64,000 nucleotides of DNA. Source: JASGKO01 sp049840595 (lineage in GTDB: Bacteria > Verrucomicrobiota > Verrucomicrobiia > Chthoniobacterales > Chthoniobacteraceae). Numbering within the stretch: position 1 is the stretch's first letter; each line of letters opens with the position of its first letter. The notes beneath the pieces are model-generated. The model did not search any database, had not been told where the DNA came from, and saw only the letters and a program-made list of their open reading frames with translations. Below, in pieces: positions 57,562 to 64,000 of the stretch. Where the stretch lies: NCBI GenBank assembly GCA_049840595.1, contig JASGKO010000043.1, positions 186,001 to 250,000 of the forward strand. The letters are read 5' to 3'. Position numbers and translations under genes: made by a program.

Positions 57562-58064
57562 TTTTTGACTCGCATCAGTTCTTGTTCGCCGCGTTCCAGG
57601 GCGAGGAGGTGACGCTTGCGGTCGAGACCACCGGCATACCCTACCAGGGTACCGGAGGCGCCGACGATGCGGTGGCAGGGGACGATGATGCTGATCGGGT
57701 TGCTGCCGGTGGCGGCCCCGGCGGCACGGACGGCGGAGGGGGAGCCGACGCGCTGGGCGAGTTCGCCGTAGGTGATGGTCTGCCCGAACGGCACGGCGGC
57801 GATTTGTTCCCAGACGCGGTGCTGGAAGGAAGTGCCCGCGAAGGCAAACGGGACGGAAAACTGGGTGAGCGTGCCCGCAAGGTATTGCTGAAGCTGCTGG
57901 GCGGCGAGCTGGAGGACCGGGAGCGCGGGATTTTCCACCCAGTCGGCAGCGATCATCGGGTAGTATTTTTGATTCACGAAATAGATGCCGGTGACGTGGG
58001 TGTCATTGGCATAAATCAACAGTTCGCCCAATGGCCCGGCGGGAATGATCGTGTAGTTTTTCAT
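57558..58064 (-). CDS. ogt: Methylated-DNA-protein cysteine methyltransferase (Ogt)
   Basis: A 168-residue suicide enzyme that removes alkyl groups from O6 of guanine. The acceptor Cys130 is in the motif IVPCHRIVG, with the helix-turn-helix block TSFQHRVWEQIAAVPFGQTITYGELAQRVG before it. The ATG at 58064 overlaps the upstream gene's TGA by 4 bp (ATGA), so translation is coupled to the Ada-AlkA protein. Confidence 0.94.
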   Translation of the reverse strand: MKNYTIIPAGPLGELLIYANDTHVTGIYFVNQKYYPMIAADWVENPALPVLQLAAQQLQQYLAGTLTQFSVPFAFAGTSFQHRVWEQIAAVPFGQTITYGELAQRVGSPSAVRAAGAATGSNPISIIVPCHRIVGASGTLVGYAGGLDRKRHLLALERGEQELMRVKN

Positions 58065-59512
58065 AGGGCTTGCTTTTCCAGTTGCGACCAGAGGTGCAGG
58101 ACGGCGTAGGCGCGCCATGGTCGCCATGGTTCGGCGTGTTCCAACACGCGCTGCGCGTTCTTTTCACCGAGCGCTTTTTGCACGCCGAGGTCGGTATGCG
58201 GGAAGGCATCGGGCCAGGAGAGGCCGCGCATGGCCAGGTATTGCGCGGTCCATTCGCCGATGCCGGGGATTTGGCGAAGTTGGGCGAGGGTGCTTTCCAC
58301 GCGGGCGCCGGGTTCCAGTTTGAGTTCGCCGCCGGCCATGGCGGAACCGAGGGTGCGCAGCGTTTCGGCGCGACGACCGGTGATACCGAGCGAGGCAATC
58401 TCCGAGACGGTCGCACGCACGAGCCGGGCGGGCACGGGAAATAGATGGGTCAGCGCGGGCTCTTCGCTTTGCACCGGCGTGCCGAAGCGCTGGACGATGC
58501 GCCCGGCGAGGGTGCGCGCCGCGGCGACGGAGACCTGCTGGCCGAGAATGGCGCGCACGGCCATTTCAAAGCCATCGAAGCTGCCGGGCACGCGCAGACC
58601 GGGCGCGGGCGCGGCGAGGGGTCCAAGCACGGCATTGATGGCGAGCGGGTTGGCGCACAAATCGAAGAGCCGGCGCACGCGGGCGAGGACGACGGCGCAG
58701 ATGGGCAGCAGCGCCTCCGACATGCGCACGATGACGACCCGGGCCGCGTCGTCGTGGCGGGCGTGGAGGACCCCGGTGTATTCGCGGTCCGCGCGTCGCA
58801 GGCGGACGGTGCGGGAGTAGGTTCCGTCGCCCACGTGCTCCACCTGCGGGATGGCGCGCGCGGCGAGGAAGCGCAGGAGTTGCGACCAGTCGAACGGCTG
58901 CCGGTAGCCGAGGCGGAAGGAAAATTCATCGGGGTGCGCGGCCCCGTTTTTTCCATGATCGCGGCGCAGCTCAGTGGGAGTCATTCGATAACGCTCTTTT
59001 AACGCTACGTTGAAGCGGCGCAGGCTCTTGAATCCGCTCGCGAGGGCGACGGCGGTGACGGGCATTTGCGAGTCGGTGAGGAGTTGCTTGGCGAGGAGGA
59101 GGCGCTGGGTCTGCCAGAACTCGACCGGGGAGACGCCGAACTCCTCTTGAAAGACGCGGCGCATCTGGCGGTCGGTGACGCCGAGTTCCCCGGCGAGTTC
59201 CGCGAGCGAATGATCGGCGAGAAAGCCCTGGCCGATGAAATCCGCGGTGCTGCGGGCGAGCTGGCTGGTGACTTCCATGGCGCTGTTGCCGGGGGCGAGT
59301 TCGGGACGGCACCGCTTGCAGGGCCGGAAGCCGGCGACCTCGGCGGCAGCGGCGAGGCTGTAGAAGCGGCAGTTCTTCTCCAGCGGCGGTTTGACCCGGC
59401 AGATCGGCCGGCAGTAGATGCGGGTCGTTTTCACCGCGACGAAGAAGCGCCCGTCGAACCGCGCATCGCGGGTGAGGACGGCTTTGTAGCAGGGTGCGGC
59501 ATTCAGGATCAC
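58061..59512 (-). CDS. Ada-AraC-AlkA fusion: alkylation-response regulator and 3-methyladenine glycosylase
   Basis: A 483-residue three-part protein. The Ada zinc domain (about 1-75) has the methyl-accepting cysteines in TTRIYCRPICRVKPP and FRPCKRCRP. An AraC-type helix-turn-helix follows (LAELAGELGVTDRQMRRVFQEEFG...SGFKSLRRFNVALKERY). The C-terminal AlkA glycosylase has its N-terminal lobe and the helix-hairpin-helix LRQIPGIGEWTAQYLAMRG with catalytic Asp in FPHTDLGV. It senses methyl damage, activates transcription and excises 3-alkylpurines. It starts at a GTG (59512, VILNAAPCYKAV); the open frame further upstream is low-complexity and out of family. Confidence 0.9.
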   Translation of the reverse strand: MILNAAPCYKAVLTRDARFDGRFFVAVKTTRIYCRPICRVKPPLEKNCRFYSLAAAAEVAGFRPCKRCRPELAPGNSAMEVTSQLARSTADFIGQGFLADHSLAELAGELGVTDRQMRRVFQEEFGVSPVEFWQTQRLLLAKQLLTDSQMPVTAVALASGFKSLRRFNVALKERYRMTPTELRRDHGKNGAAHPDEFSFRLGYRQPFDWSQLLRFLAARAIPQVEHVGDGTYSRTVRLRRADREYTGVLHARHDDAARVVIVRMSEALLPICAVVLARVRRLFDLCANPLAINAVLGPLAAPAPGLRVPGSFDGFEMAVRAILGQQVSVAAARTLAGRIVQRFGTPVQSEEPALTHLFPVPARLVRATVSEIASLGITGRRAETLRTLGSAMAGGELKLEPGARVESTLAQLRQIPGIGEWTAQYLAMRGLSWPDAFPHTDLGVQKALGEKNAQRVLEHAEPWRPWRAYAVLHLWSQLEKQAL

Positions 59513-59597
59513 GGAGGGAGCATAGGCTGGTTTCGCCGGGTGCGCTCGCCATTTTCGGAAGTGGAATTTTTTGAGAGCGGACGAGGCTGGAGAAGGC

Positions 59598-60909
59598 CTA
59601 CTGCAACTGCTGCTCGAGGACGTCCATGTAGCGGGTGATGGGGTCGTCGCGGTGGGGTGGGGGAGCGTCGTTGAAGGCTTTGGCGTCGCGGAGGTAGGCG
59701 TCGAAGTCGTGGCTCTGCACCTTGATCTGGGTGGCTTCGAACCAGTTGAGGTAATCGGCGATGGCGTCGAGGCGCTTGAGCACGAGGTCGCGATACTGGC
59801 CGGCATCGGTGATCAATTCCTGGACCTTGTTGGTGCGGCCGTGGGCGAGCTCGGTGGCGGCGAGCTGGTACTCGGCGACGGCGGGCTTGAGCAGGGGATT
59901 GGCGACGGTTTCGAGTTCGAGGAGGGCGGCGCTCTTTTGCGCGAGCACGTCACGGTTGCCTTTCATTTTCAGGAAGGAACGGAAATCGGAGAGGGCAAAG
60001 GTCTTCTGGCCCTTGCCCGCCGGGATTTCCACCTGGAGCAGGGGTTCAAGGCGTCGCTCGGTTTCCTCCAGGCTCAGGCCCCGGTAGCGGTCGGAGACCG
60101 AGAGCTTGGCCATGCTGAGCGTCCACCATTTTTCCATGGTCAACTCGGTGGTGCCGAGGTTGGGGAAGGCCTGGCGCAGATCGGTGAGGGGATCGCCACC
60201 GGTCCTGGGCAGGGCGAGGACGAAGCGGCCAAGCCGGGCGCCGGCCGCCGTTCGTATCCATCAGCACTTCGAGCAGGCTCATCGCGTAGGCGCGATAGAC
60301 GGCGAGCGAAACGGGGTCGTAATTCGCCGGATTCTCGGAAAGGAAGCTGCGCAAGGCCGGGAGCTTGTTGACGTTGATGATCGTCTTGAAAATATCCGCG
60401 TCGCCGCCGGAATCTCGCGTTTGCAAAAACCAGGCGATGCCCTGCACGAGCCAGGCGGGCGGTTCCTGGTAGGGTTTTCCGGCCTTGATCAAACCCGTGC
60501 CGCGATAGGCGATTTCCAGCAGGATGGCGCGGATGAGCTGCTCTTGAAAGTGCGCGTCCTGCGGGTGGTCGGTGATGGTGATGTTCAGTTCCTCGGCGAA
60601 CCCGGTCTCATTTTCATAGAGCCGCACCTCGGAGATGGGGCGATCGGGATCGGCCGCACGCTGGGGCAGGATGGTGAGGACGAGCGGCACCTGCCAGGCG
60701 TCCTTCAGCCCCAGAATGGAGAGGACGTGATTCTTCACATCCTCCACATAGCCAGTGACTTCCAGGCGCATGGAAAGATCATCGCAATAGACGACGAACT
60801 GCCCGCTGGTGCTGATGCTTTTCTGGGGAGACTTGATGACAGGCCCGAGGGCGTGCGCCGACATGGTCAGCAACACCGCCAGGCAACCCGCCATCAGGGG
60901 GCGTTTCAT
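59598..60909 (-). CDS. Secreted conserved hypothetical protein, one frame break
   Basis: A signal peptide (MAGCLAVLLTMSAHA, then LGPVIKSPQ) starts a protein of about 437 residues. The first half has GQFVVYCDDLSMRLEVTGYVEDVKNHVLSILGL, PLVLTILPQR and PPAWLVQGIAWFLQ. After a break near 60245 it continues as TTELTMEKWWTLSMAKLSVSDRYRGLSLEETERRL and ends in helices (VLKRLDAIADYLNWFEATQ). The pattern resembles gluzincin-like (peptidase MA) scaffolds, but no HExxH is present, so no enzyme activity is claimed. Its ATG overlaps the stop of the zinc-ribbon gene by 4 bp. Confidence 0.7.
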
Positions 60910-61676
60910 GCGGCGGGCTTGGTGGTGACGACGATCTGGCCCTTGTGCACCTCGATGGACTGCATCTGGTTCATCACCTTGTGCTCACGCCCGAGCGCAT
61001 CCCAGATCTTGGAGAAAATGAGGTCGCCATACTGCATGAGCAACGGGTGGACCGGGAGGCGCCCGAGATAACCGCCGACGCACTTCGTCTTGACCTGGTT
61101 GTTCGCGATGCTCAGTTCGTAGCCGACGCTGGCAAAGAGGTGGTAGTCGAAAAGCGCCTGCTCGGAGGTGATCCAGCAACTGCCCTGCGGATTGCCGTCC
61201 ACGCAATGCACGAAGACGCGGTTGAACTTCACCTCGTCGCCGATCAGGCCGGTGGCCTGCTCCTTGAGCGTGGCCTGGAGATACTTGTTAATGAGCGTCT
61301 CATCCATGGCGAGCCGGGCTGGGGCGCGCTGCATCTGCGCGTTTTGCAGCGACATAAGGAGCGGCTGCGCATCCAGCAGGGTATCGGCTCCGGCCTTGGG
61401 CGGGATGCCATCCGGCGGGCGGGCGATTTGCACGGCCCCGGCGACGGCGACGGCCCAGAGCAGGGACTTGAGCAAAGATTTCCCGGCCCCGGCGAAGAAG
61501 CCGGTATTTGGGTTCGTCATTTTGCGAACCCGCTTCATCGTTTGCTCGTTGGATTCCTTTTTCTTCTCCTCGACCGGCAGGACGGAGCGATCGAGCTTGG
61601 TCCCGCAGTTATGGCAGTAAATGCGCTCCGCCTCGTTTTCATGCCCGCATTGGGTGCATTTCAGCTTATCCGCCAT
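60906..61676 (-). CDS. Zinc-ribbon membrane protein, function unknown
   Basis: The N-terminal zinc ribbon LKCTQCGHENEAERIYCHNCGTKLD (two CxxC pairs) is followed by a basic segment, one membrane helix (LLKSLLWAVAVAGAVQIA, about 68-85) and a 160-residue C-terminal domain (DETLINKYLQATLKE, FNRVFVHCVDGNPQGSCWITSE). I do not recognise the C-terminal domain. It is coupled by an ATGA overlap to the secreted protein gene downstream and lies 21 bp after an FmdB-like gene, so the three form one operon. Confidence 0.72.
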   Translation of the reverse strand: MADKLKCTQCGHENEAERIYCHNCGTKLDRSVLPVEEKKKESNEQTMKRVRKMTNPNTGFFAGAGKSLLKSLLWAVAVAGAVQIARPPDGIPPKAGADTLLDAQPLLMSLQNAQMQRAPARLAMDETLINKYLQATLKEQATGLIGDEVKFNRVFVHCVDGNPQGSCWITSEQALFDYHLFASVGYELSIANNQVKTKCVGGYLGRLPVHPLLMQYGDLIFSKIWDALGREHKVMNQMQSIEVHKGQIVVTTKPAA

Positions 61677-61697
61677 AGTTTTGCTTTCCGATTAGGG

Positions 61698-62035
61698 TTA
61701 GTGCTTGCCTTTGCCCGGCTTGGCCGGGGCTTTTTCCGCCTTTTTTGCGGGTTTCGGGGTCGATTTTGGCGATTCTGCAGGTTTCGATTCGCTGGGGCGA
61801 TCCTTTTTCGCCGCCTCGGTGTAGCCCTGGCTGCGGTAATCGGTGATGTAAAAGCCGGAGCCCTTGAAAATCAGCCCCGCCCCGGCGCCGAGCAGGCGCT
61901 TGACCTTGCCCTTGCCCCATTCACGCTTCCGGCAGAGATCTTTGGGGCAGGTTTTCAGCGGCTCATCCTTCATCGACTGGAAGAGCTTCGAAGTTCTTTC
62001 CACATTTCTCGCACTGGTATTCGTAAGTAGGCATG
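61698..62035 (-). CDS. FmdB-family zinc-ribbon protein, one frame break
   Basis: The start at 62035 reads MPTYEYQCEKCGKNFE, the signature of FmdB regulatory zinc ribbons. The frame breaks near 61988, where one base is missing; it continues as KLFQSMKDEPLKTCPKDLC...LLGAGAGLIFKGSGFYITDY, exactly the FmdB order, and ends in a Lys/Pro/Ala-rich tail. The joined length is about 112. The second Cys pair is CPKDLC rather than the usual CPxC. Function is unknown beyond likely zinc binding. Confidence 0.83.
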
Positions 62036-62147
62036 GGTAATGGACGGGATTCCCTATAGCAGCCGCCGCGCCAGCACGCAAGGGGAGCTCGAAGCTTGAC
62101 GGGTTTCACTCTCAACGGTTAATTGCGGGGCCGAAACTATTTGTCAC

Positions 62148-62750
62148 ATGTTAAACCCGACTCGTCTAATTGCCTTTGCCGCGTTGCCTGCGGTCCTCTT
62201 CATTGCAGGTTGCGCCAGCGATGAGCGCAACGACACCCAGACCCGCTACCTCGGTGGCAATGCCGCTCCTTCGGGGCCGGCCCGGGCGGCGTTTGACAAC
62301 GTTTCCTACTGGGATGGCGATGGCGTCCCGGGCAAGCCGCACCTGATCATCAAGCTCGGCGAGCAGCGCGTTTATTTCTACAAGGGCGACCAGCTCGTGG
62401 GGGTCTCGGTCATTTCCAGCGGTCGTGAGGGCCACGATACGCATCCCGGCAAATTCAAGATCATCCAGAAGGACAAGGATCACGCCTCCAGCGAATACGG
62501 CGATTACATCCTGGCCGACGGCACCCGCAAGAAGGACATCGACGTGGCGAAAGACCCGAAGCCGCCCGGCGCGACCTTCGATGGCGCCAAGATGCCGTTC
62601 TTCATGCGCATCGTCGGCGGCACCGGCATGCACGAGGGCTTCCTGCCCGGCTATCCGGCCTCGCATGGTTGCATCCGCATGCCCGGCTTCATGGCGGAGA
62701 AATTCTTCGACAATGTGGAACTCGGCACCCCGGTGGAAGTCGATCCGTAG
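62148..62750 (+). CDS. L,D-transpeptidase (YkuD) lipoprotein
   Basis: A 200-residue lipoprotein: signal MLNPTRLIAFAALPAVLFIAGC with lipobox IAGC. The YkuD domain starts HLIIKLGEQRVYFYKGDQLVGVSVISSG and carries the active-site motif ASHGCIRMPG (Cys about 175) preceded by GTGMHEGFLPG. It forms 3-3 peptidoglycan cross-links or attaches proteins to peptidoglycan in the periplasm. It is divergent from the FmdB-like gene, and a TTAACCGCGG repeat half follows the stop. Confidence 0.92.
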   Translation: MLNPTRLIAFAALPAVLFIAGCASDERNDTQTRYLGGNAAPSGPARAAFDNVSYWDGDGVPGKPHLIIKLGEQRVYFYKGDQLVGVSVISSGREGHDTHPGKFKIIQKDKDHASSEYGDYILADGTRKKDIDVAKDPKPPGATFDGAKMPFFMRIVGGTGMHEGFLPGYPASHGCIRMPGFMAEKFFDNVELGTPVEVDP

Positions 62751-62754
62751 AAAT

Positions 62755-62790
62755 TAACCGCGGCGAACGCGGCGGTCGCGGCGAGGGGAC
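62755..62790. repeat. TTAACCGCGG repeat, half copy
   Basis: TTAACCGCGGCGAACGCGG directly follows the L,D-transpeptidase stop. It shares the left end of the palindromic repeats at 24591, 46018 and 52113 but lacks the inverted right arm. Confidence 0.6.
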
Positions 62791-62799
62791 TTAGCCACT

Positions 62800-63600
62800 T
62801 TAAATCACGTAGTCGGACCATTCGCAGGCGGGAGGGACGGTTGCGTAGCGCGCCCGGTTCTTTTCGATGAATTGGTTCAGCGGCGCCAGCAAGTCGCTCG
62901 TCTCTTCCATCGCAAAGGCGAAATGCTCCGCCGTGTCGGTCGCATGCACATCGCTGACCGCGAGCCGGTCCGCATGCTCCGCCGCCAGATGGTGGCTGCA
63001 GATATCGCCGGTCCCGAAGGCATCGATTCGGCCATCGAAGAGATCCCGCACCGCGTCCTCCTGTCGTTCAAAGTAAACGATGCGCGCCGTATCCGGTTTC
63101 CGGCGCCGGGTATCGAGATCCGCGGTGGAGCCGCGGGTGACGGCGATCGTGCGCCGGGCGAAATCCGCCATGGTCCGTAAGTGGGCGGAGTCTTCTTTCC
63201 GGATCACGAGCGAGCGTTGCACGGTGTGGTAGGGCAAGCTCCAGGCCAGCCCGGCTGGGTGGCGCCGTGGGGTCGGAGCAATGCCGCCGGCCGCGAGATC
63301 GACCTGCCGGCGCAGCGGGCGCTCCCAAAGGCGATCGAACTCAAAAAAGCGCACCTCGACGGCGAGCCCTTCGGCGCGGGCAAAGGCGCGGAGAAAATGA
63401 ATATCCTTCCCCTGCGCGGTGCCCGCTTCGGCCCAGACGACCGGGGCAAACGAGCGATAAGCGCCGATGGTGAGGACGCCAGGGGAGAGCGTGTGCAGTG
63501 CGCCGCCGGGTTTTCTTTCGCCAAAGCGGGGGGCGGGAATGCGGGCGGGGTCGGGGATGAAGTGGTGCATGATGGCGGTGGATTTGCACACCGCTACCAT
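62800..63600 (-). CDS. Extracellular solute-binding protein family 3-like, no clear signal peptide
   Basis: A 266-residue protein resembling amino-acid-binding proteins: VLTIGAYRSFAPVVWAEAGTAQGKDIHFLRAFARAEGL, VDLAAGGIAPTPRR, and a second lobe RRTIAVTRGSTADLD...VYFERQEDAVRDLFDGRIDAFGTGD. The start at 63600 has AGTAGGG upstream; an ATG ten codons further in is the alternative. Neither gives a normal signal peptide, so it may be cytoplasmic or mis-started. No ABC permease or ATPase genes lie beside it. Confidence 0.68.
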   Translation of the reverse strand: MVAVCKSTAIMHHFIPDPARIPAPRFGERKPGGALHTLSPGVLTIGAYRSFAPVVWAEAGTAQGKDIHFLRAFARAEGLAVEVRFFEFDRLWERPLRRQVDLAAGGIAPTPRRHPAGLAWSLPYHTVQRSLVIRKEDSAHLRTMADFARRTIAVTRGSTADLDTRRRKPDTARIVYFERQEDAVRDLFDGRIDAFGTGDICSHHLAAEHADRLAVSDVHATDTAEHFAFAMEETSDLLAPLNQFIEKNRARYATVPPACEWSDYVI

Positions 63601-63654
63601 TTACCCTACTAGATGAGTAGGGATTGTTGCGTCATATTGATTCGGGTGGAAAGT

Positions 63655-64000
63655 TCAGCACGCGGTCGCGGTCGCGGATTTTTCGGATTGTGCGGCCCGG
63701 GATCTGAAACCGGCGAGGCCGAGGACGACCAGCGCGAGGGCGGCGAGCTGGTAGCCGGAGAGACCGTAGAGCACCTTCGGCGTGGCGCGGAGAAACTCGT
63801 GGAGGAAGCGGAAGGTGCCGTAGGTGATGAGGTAGCAATGGAAGTGCTGGCCGGGGAGAATGCGGCGTTTGCGCATGACGAAGAAGACAATGATCGCGAG
63901 GATGTTGAAGGCGAACTCGACCGGAACCACCGGCCAGCGCGGCACGCCGTGCGCATCGTAGAGCGCCCACCAGCCGGGCGGGCACACATCGCCGAGACAG
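63655..64000 (-). CDS. lgt: Prolipoprotein diacylglyceryl transferase (Lgt), C-terminal part
   Basis: The frame enters from the right edge as CLGDVCPPGWWALYDAHGVPRWPVVPVEFAFN and continues LPGQHFHCYLITYGTFRFLHEFLRATPKVL and LSGYQLAALALVVLGLAGF, ending ATATAC. This is the conserved C-terminal third of a divergent Lgt, including the HEFLR block. The start is outside the window. Lgt adds diacylglycerol to the lipobox cysteine, as needed by the two lipoproteins in this window. Confidence 0.8.
   Translation of the reverse strand, partial: CLGDVCPPGWWALYDAHGVPRWPVVPVEFAFNILAIIVFFVMRKRRILPGQHFHCYLITYGTFRFLHEFLRATPKVLYGLSGYQLAALALVVLGLAGFRSRAAQSEKSATATAC

Overview
The window is 64 kb of GC-rich bacterial chromosome with tightly packed operons. 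It most likely comes from a member of the Verrucomicrobiota or a neighbouring PVC group. This is inferred from a PEP-CTERM protein, autotransporter-type beta-strand repeats, a GH106-like rhamnosidase, a 'putative porin' with a KKKVITEKDAD-like N-terminus, and a nitrate cluster built from NirA, a diflavin reductase and a DmsB-DmsC fusion. No rRNA, phage, insertion sequence or CRISPR array was seen. Two tRNAs (Pro-TGG, Glu-CTC) are present.

Layout. 0-4.4 kb: a hypothetical protein, a degenerate M14-like protein, a DinG/Rad3-type helicase and mobA. 4.4-21.8 kb: a nitrate-assimilation island on the minus strand, read right to left as NrtA/NasS-like nitrate-binding protein, porin, NarK-type transporter, PP2C/Ser-Thr kinase fusion, NirA nitrite reductase, diflavin reductase, DmsB-DmsC-like Fe-S/membrane fusion and two molybdopterin nitrate reductases. 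It ends near a small ORF and a strong terminator, and a divergent LysR regulator sits at its head. 21.9-35.3 kb: polysaccharide and surface functions (GH106, PtsN-like IIA, argS, a LacI regulator with twin operators, a PEP-CTERM/PATR protein, a giant alginate-lyase/PATR protein). 35.4-48.5 kb: MBL hydrolase, S41 tail-specific protease, SGNH hydrolase, pyruvate dehydrogenase E1 alpha/E1 beta/E2, two tandem thymidylate-kinase-like genes, cytidine deaminase, and mnmG with parS-like sites. 48.5-64 kb: moaA, pabB, RNase III, a GlcD-like oxidase, FabV, an OB/HD nuclease, an Ada-AlkA fusion coupled to Ogt, envelope/hypothetical genes, an L,D-transpeptidase, a solute-binding-like protein and the C-terminal part of Lgt.

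How the parts fit. MobA and MoaA supply molybdenum cofactor to the two nitrate reductases. Porin and NarK bring nitrate in. The reductases make nitrite and NirA reduces it to ammonium with electrons from the diflavin reductase. The membrane Fe-S fusion offers a possible quinol route to one nitrate reductase. LysR, the nitrate-binding protein and the phosphatase-kinase fusion are candidate regulators.

Caveat. About 25 single-base frame breaks interrupt otherwise intact genes, including housekeeping ones (pdhA, mnmG, a tmk). Many lie in or next to short homopolymers. I read most of them as sequencing or assembly indels, and I give each such gene as one feature spanning all its frames. Intergenic regions also carry several families of dispersed palindromic repeats.
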